64,000 nt of DNA from Anadara kagoshimensis (Eukaryota; Mollusca; Bivalvia; Arcoida; Arcidae). This document shows positions 24,136 to 37,241 of this stretch, piece by piece. The notes beneath the pieces were generated by a model. It did no database searches. It was given only the letters and a program-made list of their open reading frames with translations, and was not told where the DNA came from. The position numbers and the translations under genes were made by a program. Position 1 is the first letter of the stretch. Each line of letters begins with the position of its first letter. The stretch spans positions 3,022,607 through 3,086,606 of the forward strand of contig CM037866.1 of the NCBI GenBank assembly GCA_021292105.1, written 5' to 3'.

Positions 24136-24838
24136 CAATGTAAGTAGTTCTCTAAACTTAGTATGTGGACCTCCGAATTTTTTATTTTCATTCAAAAGAA
24201 AAATGCAGTAAGTAGATCTACATATTACATTAACATGGAGTACCAACCAACCCTATAATTCATATTATAATTTTATAAACTTGCATAATTTAATTTGAAC
24301 AAATAAAATAAATATTATTAAACAGAGTTTAATTTCAAATTTTATAATTTCAAAGTTTCATCACCGAAATCAATGCTGCAAGTTTACATAATCTATCCCA
24401 TTCATGACTTTTGGTTCTCTTTCAGTTAAATACTCTTTTTATATAAAATGACCCATTTCTACTAACAACCAAGCAACTAACTTTTTTCTTTCATAATTTC
24501 TAAATCTACAGCACAAACTTATTAAAAGACACATTATTTAGTACTCAACACAATAACTTTTGTTTTAATGATACAATCTGTTAACTTCCACGTATTACAA
24601 TTAACAGAAAAGTTACCTAATTGACACAATAAATACCATTTTTAATGTATTTTATAATTTTAAAAAATGGTATATGATGGTAGGTCAGCTATGGAATTGT
24701 TATCCTACTTCCCCTATCATTCCTGAACTCACCATTTCGATATTAGTGGAAAAAATCTTGATTTTGACGTAAAAGAATACCATTACTCGGCTCTCTCTCT
24801 CTCTCTGTCTCTCTCTCTCTCTCTCTCTGTGTTCAATA

Positions 24839-25226
24839 GAGGCCGCGGTGGCCTTATGGATAAGACGTTAGTCTTCAAATCCAGGGTCTCTCACCGCTGT
24901 GAGTTCGAGTCCCGCTCGGACCACATGTGGGAAAGTGAATTTTTCTTGTAAAGTGAATTTCCTTGCCCTTGGAATTTACTGATTCACCTGGTATCAATAT
25001 AATGGACTGGGGGGTGGTACTCTTGTCTGCGGCGTACTGACTCTGTGAGCTAGCACGTTAAAGTCGCCCTGAGTGCGCGCTAGTACAAGGCAGGCCATAC
25101 AACACACTCGCACTTCACATGCATACACAAAATTGTTCATAGATTAATCCATAGAGATATAGTTCTCGTCGCAAATAGCTGAAAAATTGCTGATGCGACG
25201 TTAAACAACATTCAACCAACCAAAAC
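24839..25226 (+). repeat. SINE family 1, complete copy (duplicate of the 15.77-kb copy)
   Basis: Same flanks and almost the same sequence as 15,768-16,154. It is therefore a copy made by segmental duplication and not a separate insertion. Confidence 0.93.
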
Positions 25227-25860
25227 CAATCTCTCTCTGTTCAAGAATCATGATCTTATGTCTACGGGGAAGCACAAGATGTTTACAGTTTGTCAATTTT
25301 TAATAAATTTTATATAGAATTTAAAAAAAAAGTTATCAGACAGTATCATTGGGTATAGGATATGGTGTACATGTACATACGTAATAGTTTGATGACATGC
25401 TATGTCACGGCATCTTAGAAAATAATTGGCAGTATATCTATCTTAATAGATACATGTAAATAAAATGACCAATATTGTATATATTGCAGGCAGTTTAAAA
25501 AAACCAAACAAACCAATATGAAATATATATGCATATGTTGATAATTATTATTTTAATTAAAAACTTAGCAAGTTCGAACTCACGACAGTATGTTTGCCTA
25601 TCTTGTTTTTTATAATTGAAATAATATATAAGTACAGATAGTCGTTATCTCAAAAATAAATAAATAAAAACTCATGAAAAAATAAAACATAAAATTAAAA
25701 GTTTAGCGGGTAAATCGCGACAGTATGATATTGCCTATGTATATATAAATATAATTTTTTTTAATATTAAAATTTTATAACTATATTTGATATTTAAAAA
25801 ATAGAATTTATATATAATAATAAAAAAATAATAAATAAAAATAACAAAAAGTGACTGAAC

Positions 25861-25921
25861 GCAGGGTGGAACTGACAATATTCCGATTTCTAGACAGACG
25901 CATTAGACCACTCTGCCATAC
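25861..25921 (-). pseudogene. tRNA-Ser-like scrap, duplicate
   Basis: Identical context to 16,795-16,855. Confidence 0.5.
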
Positions 25922-26775
25922 AAAAATTGTTACAATGGAATCAATTGTAAAATAGTAGGCCTACATTTAGAAAATTCGAGTCTTGTAAAATTAGTTACCT
26001 TCAATAAGCATTTAGGTATCCTGGAAAATCTTTAATCCATTTAAATTCTATATATTAACGCTAGTGAACGACCCGTAATGGACCATCCTAGATTACTACT
26101 TGATCCTTGTGCGCACGTACGTGCACACTGTCAACCACTTAATGCTGCGGCCGCATAATTCGTCTTCAATAATTTAAAATTTATTTCTTTTTTATTTATT
26201 TTATTATATTTTTCCAATTTCATAAAATAAAAAGAAAAGAAACAACTGTATGATAGTCCAATAATTAAATCCAGACGTCGAAACGTCATTTTAAGGGAGA
26301 GATTCGGGTTCTCCTCGACCGATAATCCGGCAGGATTTCCAAAAGGCAACGAATCTCGCTGTTCAGATCGGCTAATTTTCTCACCGTTTTTATAAAAATT
26401 GAGTGTGGCCGTAGCCTTCGACCAACACAGAATTTTGTGTAATGAAATATTTACATGTTTTTTACAGCTGGTTTAAAAATGGCGTTGGTCGATGCATGCG
26501 GCCACTGTGAATTTTTCCAAAAAAGGAACAAAATCTGGCAAAATGCACATTTTTCTGTATCAACGCCTGATTTGACGGCACTGTACTATATATATAATGT
26601 GATGGGATGTAAACTGACAGTTGATATTTCAAATATGGACACCAAAAAAGTAAAAAATATATAAATTAGATTGATTGTGCGTTGTTTATATTTCTTGAAA
26701 AATCGGGCCGCTAGCCTGTGTTTGTGAATTTAGCCCTTTAGTAATATTACATACGTAAGACTTTTACCAGACAGT

Positions 26776-27018
26776 TTATTCATAGTCATTGGCGAATGAA
26801 ATCAAATGCTTACTGTTAGTATTATGTACATCGTCACACCTACAGACCATATTCAAAATCAGTCGTGCATGAAAACAAGTTGAGTTATCAATACCGGCAC
26901 TTGTGAAGGAGTTCACAATAAATGTGTTTTCTTTTTCCATCATTTTATGGGTCTTAAGTACCCATTAAGCGTGAAGAGGTTTTATTGTACTTGTTTGACA
27001 TTTTCTAAGGTCTGGCAA
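26776..27018 (-). pseudogene. Possible pogo-like transposase scrap, duplicate with nonsense change
   Basis: Counterpart of 17,713-17,955. The codon CAA (Gln) of copy 1 is TAA here, so the frame is interrupted near its middle. Confidence 0.35.
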
Positions 27019-27336
27019 TTCTAGTTTGACATTTTTTCACTTGCCGTTTTTAACCAACGAAGCATTTTTACAAAATGATAACGTATGTTCACCAAATTGT
27101 GTTAGGAAAATTACGTTTACTCAGTCATGAGCATTATTTACATGGTTGAATGGTCGGGAATGATATTTTATTTGCATGGGTGTGCACTTTTATTTTTATA
27201 TAGTTGAAAGGGAGACAACTCGTGTTATCAGTTGCATCGCAGAAAAATGGTTGCTGCGCTAAAATTACACCCACGCGAAATGTCCGATTTGAAAATCGCG
27301 AAATTTTCACCCCGCGAATATAATCCCCTTTACAGT

Positions 27337-30300
27337 AACTCAATATCCACACAAAACCTTTTCAAGCTGCAAGGAAAAACATTGTTAATTTGTCCAGTGA
27401 ACAGCCTATAGTTAATTTTGATAGAAAAATATGAAATTATATAAAAATAAAAAGCACCAAAGTTCTGCGCTGACAAAATTTAGGTTTAGGTTTGATTCAT
27501 AGCTTGCCAAATCGAATTAGATTGATATATATAGGTTTAAGTCCATGTAACTAAGACCTACTTGTTAATACGCCTGCGCTATATGTGATGCAACAGCTCT
27601 AGAGATATGAATAAACATATATGGTTTGATAACGGTGTTATTTGTTATTACTTTTGTTCATATAAGGAGTGAATTAACTTTTGTTCTGGAGTTGTATATA
27701 ATTTTATATTGCTGATGTTAATGTATTCAGATAGCATATAGATGATCTAACAAATATACCAAATATAATTACTTCTCTATTTGTTCACGTGTTTGATTCA
27801 ATTTGTAAATTTTGATTGTGATTGCAACATAGACTAGTATGTTTGTGTTTGAATTTCAAACGTTTAACTTTGCTTTTGGAATTTGAAATTTGAACTAAGT
27901 TTGATATGTTTGTAATTGATTTACAATTGAAATTGTACAAAATTTTATGGTATAAAGTAAATCATATTGTAAATGGTAAGGAATCTAAATATGTGTGTTT
28001 AAGCCATTTTTCAGTGAAGAAAATACGTGTAATAAATTTACAACATAAATTAAAATGTTAAAATTCACGATTATTTTGCTAATTTATAATATGCCTTTAT
28101 TATAAATACTTTGTATTTAAACCTCTCTTGCATTTTGGAAGATTTAATCAATAAGAGATGTAATGTTTTCACACATGGTTGGATTTTGATAAAAATATTT
28201 ATGAAACAGAATCAATTAAGTCAACTCATTGAAAGTTTTAAACTATTTTAATATAAATGCTTCTATACAATTACATTCAATAGCCATGTCAATATAATGG
28301 ATTTAATTATATTATAAAATATATTTGACAAAGGTCGACGAAACCAAGAACACAAAAATTAATGGAGAATGCCGATTATTAAAATTCTGAACATAGGCGA
28401 AAACCGAAGGAATTTCTCAGTAATATAAATAGAATAATATTGATGGTCCCATGATCCCAATGATTAAAAATCAGTGGTCAATAAATACTGATATTGTCAA
28501 ATAAACAATTTGGTTTTATAATTTCGTTCTGAGCACTACTGATGAGGGATTGTATTTCAAAACGACCGTTGTAACATTAAAACTGATATATGTTATTCAT
28601 CTGTAATTTATCTAACAATGAACCAACAACAAATGTAAGATACTAAACGTATTGTTGGGAATTGTTATAATTGTATATGCTAGATAAATCTTTAAAACAA
28701 GAAATTGGTAACTAAAACGTATTGAATATAAAATAATCGTCTTAAATGTTCAGTTACTTCAACTATTGAGCGACCGTTAATACTATAACCAGATATAAAG
28801 GCAATGTAAAAATATGTTTAAAGTACCTCTTATTGAAGAAGGTTTGAACATTTTAAGGACAAAGTCTGGTCTAATTGACTGATTAAAGAAAAACTAGACT
28901 ATTAGATGTCTATTAAATTTCAGTTTCTACTATACACAAAAGTAACTTCCGTGCTACAATCGCGTTTCACCAATGACATCCTGACTGATTTTTTATAAAT
29001 TACTCTATGGTAATCCCAAAAGAGTAGAACACCAAAGAATGTCCTATAGAGTTGATATGACACTGTACAGAATTACCCATTCCTATGCATGTAGCTAAAA
29101 ATGTTCCTATTTCAATTATCTGTATTCAAAATTATTCCGTCCCCTATTCCCATGTTATTTTTATTCTCAAATTTGATTACAAACAATAGTAACGGTATAA
29201 CTATACACAAAGAGCATAACAATTTAAAACTGTTTCATTACACACGTAAGGTGGTTATATTAAAAAGCACCCAGCCCCACTTCCCTGATGAGATTTTACA
29301 TATTTACCTAATGTTGCCATTTTAAAGGATACTACCTTTTTAACATTGTGATTTAACATGGACTGGTTGGGGTATTTGATTTTGATTGATTAAATTTGCT
29401 CGTAGATTTGAATATTCACTTCTAAGTAGAGTGAGGTGGCTACAAATTTGGAGTGTAGAAATAACATATTCGTTCTTCCTCTTTCATTACATTTTAAATC
29501 AACATCATAAGTACATTTTATGAAACTCGGCAGCCATGTCGTGTGCAAACCTTTCTTTTATGTGACAATCAGGAAGTTAAAATATATAATTTTACTTAGA
29601 ACTCTAAAAGTTTAAAGGTAACAAGAGATCTAACTTGAACAAACTGGAACATTTTTGAAGACTTTCATTCGGAATGTAAATTCCTGTCTTCTATTCATGA
29701 TGTGGGATGACGTTAATTAATTGGTAAGTACATGGATATTATTATTAACTACTACTTCTTAAATTACAATTTCTCAAATCATAAAGAACAATACATGGTT
29801 AAATGAACGATTAACTTTAAATATATTTTGTTTAAATACACGCGAAACCCGAGTTATTCTTGCTGTTTCAGGTAATTATTCTTCTTACTTGTGTTCCCTA
29901 TCTCGCTATCATTTGTATTATTTAGTGCATTTACTGAATTCATTAATTTAATGGTTTGCAATCGTTTTGTATTTAGAAAACAAACATACTAATCTATGTT
30001 CAAACCACAATCCAAAAGCAGGATAAAAACATTAAAGCTAGCAAATTAGTTTAAACACGTGAACATCCACAGGAGACTTGAGGCCAGTTGCTCCGAGAGG
30101 GTGAGTGCATCACGTAAAACATTTTATATGAATGTCTGCAGTTTGTGTATTGTATGTTAAATAACTAAAACATTGATATATACAGGCCCGGAGCCAAAAG
30201 TTATTTTACCCCATATATAAGCAAATTTAATGACAAATAACATTATTATAAAGAATGACTATTTATTCATTCAGAGCTGTTCCATCACATATATCACAAC

Positions 30301-30745
30301 CAAATTAAAGAGTACTACTTAGTCAATTCGTCTTCAGCTTTTACAAATGCCTAAATTTTATTTGGCATTTTATGAATCAACCACTTGACATAGTCTTTGG
30401 AGATGTTGTAACACGATTTATGTATTGTTTCATAAAACTCCAGCTTCTTTGTTAGCATAGGATCTCTGGTGCTTTTTAAAATAATTCCATACGTTCAAGA
30501 TCGGATTAAGTCTAGGTTGCTGTCTGGTAAAACTTAAAACAATATTCCTTGCTGCTAAAGAAAGTTTTGTGTGGATATTGAGTTATGTCTTGGGGCTGTA
30601 CATGATGTCAAGAAACCTGCTAGTGTTCGAGACATTATAGAGTCAATGGTGTCGGTTTTTTAAACTAGTGAAAGCGATAAGTGTCATTACCAAGTATCAA
30701 AAATAATTAATAAATTCTTGGTCATTGCAAGATTTTGTACCAATT
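27337..30745 (+). repeat. 3.4-kb macrosatellite unit U3, complete
   Basis: It is a duplicate of U2 at an offset of 9,063-9,056 bp with few differences. It is followed directly by U4, whereas U2 is followed by the 5.65-kb element. Confidence 0.93.
30181..30600 (-). pseudogene. Tc1/mariner remnant in U3
   Basis: TACAGGCCCGGAGCCAAAAG to GGGGCTGTA, with the same truncated transposase C-terminus as the other units. Confidence 0.78.
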
Positions 30746-30750
30746 AACAT

Positions 30751-33700
30751 AACTCAATATCCACACAAAACTTTTTAAAGCTGGAAGGAAAAACATTGTT
30801 ACCTTGTCCAGTGAACAGCCTATAATTAATTCTGATAGAAAAATATAGAATTATATAAAAATAAAAAAGCACCAGATTTCTGCGCTGACAAATTTAGGTT
30901 TAGGTTTGATCCATAGCTTGCCAAATCGAATTAGATTGATATATGTAGGTTTAAGGCCATGTAACTAAGACCTACTTGTTAATACGCCTGCGCTATATGT
31001 GATGCAACAGCTCTAAAGATATGAATAAAATATATGTTTTGATAACGGTGTTATTTGTTATTACTTTTGTTCATATAAGGAGTGAATTAACTTTTGTTCT
31101 GGAATTGTATATAATTTTATATTGCTGATGTTAATGTATTCAGATAGCATATACATGATCCAACAAATATACCAAATATAATTACTTCTCTATTTGTTCA
31201 CGTGTTTGATTCAATTTGCAAATTTTGATTGTGATTGCAACATAGACTAGTATGTTTGTGTTTGAATTTCAAACGTTTAACTTTGCTTTTGGAATTTGTA
31301 ATTTGAACTAAGTTTGATATGTTTGTAATTGATTTACAATTGAAATTGTACAAAATTTTATGGTATAAAGTAAATCATATTGTAAATGGTAAGGAATCTA
31401 AATATGTGTGTTTAAGCCATTTTTCAGTGAAGAAAATACGTGTAATAAATTTACAACATAAATTAAAATGTTAAAATTCACGATTATTTTGCTAATTTAT
31501 AATATGCCTTTATTATAAATACTTTGTATTTAAACCTTTCTTGCATTTTGGAAGATTTAATCAATAAGAGATGTAATGTTTTCACACATGGTTGGATTTT
31601 CATAAAAATATTTATGAAACAGAATCAATTAAGTCAACTCATTGAAAGTTTTAAACTATTTTAATATAAATGCTTCAATACAATTACATTCAATAGCCAT
31701 GTCAATATAATGGATTTAATTATATTATAAAATATATTTGACAAAGGTCGGCGAAACCAAGAACACAAAAATTAATGGAGAGTGCCGATTATTAAAATTC
31801 TGAACATAGGCGAAAAGCGAAGGAATTTCTCAGTAATATAAATAGAATAATATTGATGGTCCCAAGATCCCAATGATTAACAATCAGTGGTCAATAAATA
31901 CTGATGTTGTAAAATAAACAATTTGGTTTTATAATTTGGTTCTGAGCACTACTGATGAGGGATTGTATTTCAAAACGACCGTTGTAACATTAAAACTGAT
32001 ATAATATGTTATTCATCTGTAATTTATCTAACAATGAACCAACAACAAATGTAAGATACTAAACGTATTGTTGGGAATTGTTATAATTGTATATGCTAGA
32101 TAAATGTTTAAAACAAGAAATTGGTAACTAAAATATATTGAATATAAAATTATCGTCTTAAATGTTCAGTTACTTCAACTATTGAGCGACCGTTAATACT
32201 AAAACCAGATAAAAAGGCAATGTAAAAATATGTTTAAAGTACCTCTTATTGAAGAAGGTTTGAAGATTTTAAAGACAAAGTCTGGTTTAATTGACCGAGT
32301 TAAAGAAAAAGTAGACTATTAGATGTCTATTAAATTTCAGTTTCTACTATACACAAAATCGCGTTTCACCAATGACATCATGACTGATTCTTTTATAAAT
32401 TATCTCTATGGTAAATCCCAAAAGAGTAGAACACCAAAGAATGTCCTATAGAGTTGATATGACACTGTACAGAATTACCCATTCCTATGCATGTAGCTAA
32501 AAATGTTAATCCTATTTCAATTATCTGTATTCAAAATTATTCCGTCCCCTATTCCCATGTTCTTTTTATTCTCAAATTTGATTACAAACAATAGTAACGG
32601 TATAACTATACACAAAGAGCATAACAATTTAAAACTGTTTCATTACACACGTAAGGTGGTTATATTAAAAAGCACCCAGCCCCACTTCCCTGATGAGATT
32701 TTACATATTTACCTAATGTTGCCATTTTAAAGGATACTACCTTTTTAACATTGTGATTTAACATGGACTGGTTGGGGTATTTGATTTTGATTGATTGAAT
32801 TTGCTCGTAGATTTGAATATTCACTTCTAAGTAGAGTGAGGTGGCTACAAATTTGGAGTGTAGAAATAACACATTCGTTCTTCCTCTTTCATTACATTTT
32901 AAATCAATATCATAAGTACATTTTATGAAACTCGGCAGCCGTGTCGTGTGCAAACTTTTCTTTTATGTGACAATCAGGAAGTTAAAATATATAATTTTAC
33001 TTAGAACACCAAAAGTTTAAAGGTAACAAGAGATCTAACATTAAACAAGCTGGAACATTTCTGAAGACTTTCATTTGGAATGTAAATTCCTGTCTTCTAT
33101 TCATGATGTGAGATGACGTTAATTAACTGGTAAGTACATGGACATTATTATTAACTACCACTTAAATTACAATTTCTCAAATCATGAAGAACAACACGTG
33201 GTTAAATGAACGATTAACTTTAAATATATTTTGTTTAAATACACGCGAAACCCGAGTTATTCTTGCTGTTTCAGGTAATTATTCTTCTTACTTGTGTTCT
33301 CTATCTCGCTGGCATTTGTATAATTTAGTGCATTTACTGAATTCATTATTATAATGGTTTGCAATCGTTTTGTATTTAGAAAACAAACATACTCATCTAT
33401 GTCCAAACCACAATCCAAAAGCAGAATAAAAACATTAAAGCTAGCAAATTAGTTTAAACACGTGAACATCCACAGGAGACTTAAGGCCAATTACTCCGAG
33501 AGGGTGAGTGCATCATGTAAAACATTTTATATGAATGTCTGCAGTTTGTGTATTGTATGTTAAATAACTTAAACATTGATATATATACAGCCCCGGAGCC
33601 AAATGTTATTTTACCTTATATATAAGTAAAATTAATAACAAATAAGATTATTATAAAGAATGACTATTTATTCATTAAGAGCTGTTCCATCACATATATC

Positions 33701-34138
33701 ACAACCAAATTAAAGAGTACTACTTAGTCAATTCGACTTTAGCTTTTACAAATGCCTAAATTTTATTTGGCATTCTATGAATTAACCCCATTGACATAGT
33801 CTTTGGAGGTTTTGTATCACGATTTATGAATTGTTTTATACATATCCTGCTTCTTTGTTAGCATAGTAGCTCTGGTGCTTTGTTATATAATTCCATACGT
33901 TCACGATCGGATTAAGTGTGGGTTGTTGGCTTAAACTTAAAACAATATTCCTTGTTGGTAGATATTGAGTTATGTTTTGGGGCTATACATAATGTGAAGA
34001 AACCTGCTAGTGTTCGAGACATTATTGAGTCAATGGTGTAGGTATTTTGAAACTAGTGAAGGCGACAAGTGTCATTGCCAAGTATAAAAAATAATAAATA
34101 ATTTCTTGGTCATTGCAAGATCTTGTACCAAGTAACAT
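30751..34138 (+). repeat. 3.4-kb macrosatellite unit U4, complete
   Basis: It starts AACTCAATATCCACAC and its first 1.3 kb is closest to U1. It ends in the usual Tc1 remnant and spacer, but the remnant's right side is shortened (GGTAGATATTGAGTTATG). Confidence 0.93.
33586..33987 (-). pseudogene. Tc1/mariner remnant in U4
   Basis: TACAGCCCCGGAGCCAAA to GGGGCTATA. It is more diverged than the other copies and has an internal deletion of about 15 bp before the right end. Confidence 0.75.
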
Positions 34139-35400
34139 AACTCAATGTCCACACAAAACTTTTTTCAGCTACAAGGAAAAACAGTGTTGGCTTGTCCAGT
34201 CATCAGGCTTTAGTTAATTCCGACAGAGAACTATGAAATTGTATAAAAATAAAAAAGCACCAGCGATTCTGCGCTGATAAAAACTAGCCATAGCTTGCCA
34301 AATTGAATTACATAATATATATATTGGTTTAAGGCCATGTAACTAAGACCTACTTGTTAATACGCCTGCGCAATATGTAATGCAACAGTTCTAAATGAAT
34401 GAATAAATAAATATGTTTTGATAACGGTGTTATTTGTCATTACTTTTGTTCATATAAGGAGTGAATTAACTTTTGTTTTGGTGCTGTATATAATTTAATA
34501 TTGCTGATGTTAATGTATTCAGATAGTATATAGATGATCCAACAAATACCACAAATATAATCACTTTCCTGTTTGTTCACGTGTTTGATTCAATTTGCAA
34601 ATTTTGATTGTGATCGGAACATGGACTTGTATGTTTGTGATTGAATTTCAAACGTTTAACTTTGCTTTTGGAATTTGTAATTCGAACCAAGTTTGATATG
34701 TTTGTAATTGATTTACAATTGAAATTGTACAAAATTTTATGGTATACAGTAAATCATATTGTAAATGGTAAGGGATCTAAATATGTGTGTTTAAGCCATT
34801 TTTTCAGTGAAGAAAATACGTGTAATTAATTTACAGCATCAATGAACATGTTAAAATGCACGATTATTTAGCTAATTTATAATATGCCTTTGTTATAAAT
34901 ACTGTGTATTTTAACTTTACATGCATTCTGAAAGATTTATTCAATAATAAATGTAAGTTTTTACACATGGTTGGATTTTGATAAAAAGGTATTTATGAAA
35001 CAGAATCAATTAAGTCAACTCATTGAAAATTTCAAACTATTTTAATATAAATGCTTCTATACAATTACATTCAATAGCCATGTCAATATAATGGATTTAA
35101 TTATATAATAAAATATATTTGACAACGGTCGGCGTAACCAAGAACACAAAAATTAATGGAGAATGCCGATTATTAAAACTCTGAACATAGACGAAAACCG
35201 AAGGAATTTCTCAGTAATATGATAAGAATAATATTGATGGTCCCAAGATCCCAATAATTAACAATCAGTGGTCAATAAATACTGATACTGTAAAATAAAC
35301 AATTTGGTTTTATAATTTAGTTCCGAGCACTTCTGATGAGGGATTGTATTTCGAAACGACCGTCTAGTGTTGTAACATTAAAACTGGTATACAATGTTAT
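34139..35400 (+). repeat. 3.4-kb macrosatellite unit U5, diverged and 3'-truncated
   Basis: It begins AACTCAATGTCCACACAAAAC and follows the unit for about 1.26 kb with many substitutions. It is lost after TAACATTAAAACTGGTATA. It is the oldest-looking edge copy of the array. Confidence 0.9.
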
Positions 35401-35640
35401 TGTCATAAGTAGCCAACTAACATGTAGCACCAGCAGGAATCCCTTGGACATTGACATCATGGCCGGAACCATGGATGAGGCATAACATTTCAATTACGAA
35501 AAGTTAACTGATTTTGGTAATGTAATGTAACACAGAATCTGTCAAAATATATTCAACTACGCATCAAAAGTCAAATTCTAAAATTAAAGGTTCCTGTCTT
35601 GTTTTTCTTTTTCTAAAGAAATCACATTCTATTTGAGTGA
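35401..35640. other. No gene seen
   Basis: Unique AT-rich sequence at the right border of the macrosatellite array. Confidence 0.5.
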
Positions 35641-35995
35641 ATCCATTCGGTATTATGAATGAGAGTCAGGAATAGCATGTTAAATATGCTATTCCTGACT
35701 CTCATTCATAATACCGGATGGATACACTAAAAAAATGTTATTTCTTATATTTACAATTATAAAAACATTGATAGCATGTCCGAAATGTAAAGTTATCGCT
35801 ACAATAATTTATTTTATTCAAGATTCCCACAAACATACGGGATTGATGGAACAGCCTTGTTCCAAATAAGGAAAGTTAGGTCGCGAGTAGACTTAGATGC
35901 TGACCAATCAAACTATGCGTGACGTAAAAGATGTCATTCTGTGACGTAATTGAATAGTTAAACGTTAGGTAATCGGAGGTCATGACCCCACACTG
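35641..35995 (+). mobile_element. Palindrome-headed element, copy 1
   Basis: At 35,641-35,723 two 38-bp arms (37 of 38 paired, starting ATCCATTCGG) flank the 7-base loop GTTAAAT. The following ~270 bp contain GGTCGCGAGTAGACTTAG, GACGTAAAAGATGTCATTC and TCGGAGGTCATGACCCC. They reappear in reverse orientation at 43,893-44,244. It looks like a non-autonomous hairpin element. Confidence 0.75.
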
Positions 35996-36428
35996 TATTC
36001 AAGAGCAATTGAATGCCAGTTTAAACAAAAAGGTTAATCTAAAGAAGGTCAATTCCAATTGTTAATATTATCTTTTGAATATGTTGCGTTGTGTTCTTGG
36101 TTACGTTGGTTGTTGATAAGTACATGTTTTGAATTGGTTCAGGGCCAAACTAGCTAGTGTAAGATATGTATAGATTATGATATGAAAATTTTGATGTCAA
36201 ACCCCTTATCAGTTAAACTGTCCTGATATCAGATATTGAGATAGAGGTCTAGGGGTGTTATAAGGATTAACGGACTGATAAAAAATGACAACTGTCGAAC
36301 TAGACGATACTCTATGCTCTTAATACCGAGCGTTAGACCTTCATCAAATTTTGCACGCGCCACACTATTTTGCGAAAAGAAATTGAAAAACCATGATCAG
36401 AATGTCATTTTTCAAATACGTGTATATA
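35996..36428. other. No gene seen
   Basis: AT-rich. The long frame starting at 36,314 only becomes long because it runs into the minisatellite. Confidence 0.5.
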
Positions 36429-36701
36429 ATCGATCTGTCTTGACCACTATACTACGTTCTGTGTTACAAGGCCGATCTGTCTCAACCATTACACTACGTT
36501 CTGTGTCACAGTGCGGATCTGCCTCGACCACTATACTTCGTTCTGTGACACAAGGCCTATCTGGCTCGACCATTATACCACGTTGTGGGTCACAAGGCCG
36601 ATCTGTCTCGACCACTATACTGCGTTTTGTGTCACAAGGCCGATCTGGCTCGACCACTATACTACGTTCTGTGTTACAAGGCCGATCTGTTTTGACCATT
36701 A
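36429..36701. repeat. 42-bp minisatellite, left block (about 6.5 copies)
   Basis: The unit has the order CGATCTGTCTCGACCA, CTATACTACGTTCTG, TGTCACAAGGC. Because 42 is a multiple of 3 and the unit lacks stops in several frames, both strands stay open for over 100 codons. Minus-strand units read like RPCDTERSIVVEPD. It continues at 37,242 after a MITE insertion. Confidence 0.95.
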
Positions 36702-37241
36702 CTGTAAAATACTTTTTTATCGCGAGATATGTATCATAATTCAAATATTACGCGTATATAACCAGAATCGCGAAAATTATCAAGTCAAATTTAAAACATG
36801 ACGACAATCGACTATGACCGTCGTACAAGTATGCTATATAAGATGCAATAAAGTAAATCCTTAACTTTGCCCTAACTTGCAAGGTGCCATTGAAATTTCC
36901 GGTTAAACAGGCTTAATTATCGTTTCCTTTCAACCTTTTACAAAAAGTATTGATGAAACTTCAACATAACTTACAAGATTCTATTGAAGTTTCCCATTAA
37001 ACACTGACTGACAAGGCTAAATTAGAAATTCCTTTTAACCATTTATAATGACTATAGAACATTAAGAAACTATCAACAAAACAAGAAGCCTAAAGAAAAG
37101 TAGATATTATATAGCCGCCACGAAGTTGACGCGAAATTAAATATGAACCTGGATTGTGGACGCGAATACACGTATTCGCGAAATGAAACTTAGATGCAAG
37201 TACGCGAAATTTGATACTCGTGATATTAAATTAATCTACAG
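36702..37241. mobile_element. 540-bp MITE inserted in the minisatellite, TA target duplication
   Basis: The left end is CTGTAAAATACTTTTTTATCGCG and the right end is ...AATTAATCTACAG; TA flanks each side. Deleting it with one TA restores GACCATTATACTACG, exactly the minisatellite phase. CGCGAAA motifs inside resemble the ends of the 5.65-kb element at 21,691, suggesting a related family. There is no coding capacity. Confidence 0.85.

Larger units (their letters stand above)
21691..27335. mobile_element. 5.65-kb DNA element with CTGTAAAGGGG inverted ends and TA target duplication, nested insertions
   Basis: The left end is CTGTAAAGGGGGAAATATTCGCG and the right end is CGCGAATATAATCCCCTTTACAG. 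Each is flanked by TA. Removing the element and one TA restores CTATTAACATAACTCAATATCC, which matches the uninterrupted unit junctions at 13,575 and 30,745, so insertion is proven by empty sites. Sub-terminal CGCGAAA motifs occur at both ends. Inside are an ACAAGAGGCC element, a SINE 1, a tRNA-like scrap and a possible pogo-like transposase scrap on the minus strand. No intact transposase remains. About 21,910-23,100 holds nothing I recognise, including the 63-codon minus frame near 22.7 kb. Confidence 0.85.

Noticed and set aside
20045..32730. A 70-75-codon frame repeated at 20,045, 29,101 and 32,503
   Set aside because: Conserved only because the macrosatellite unit is repeated; the start and end shift by indels and it has no domain.
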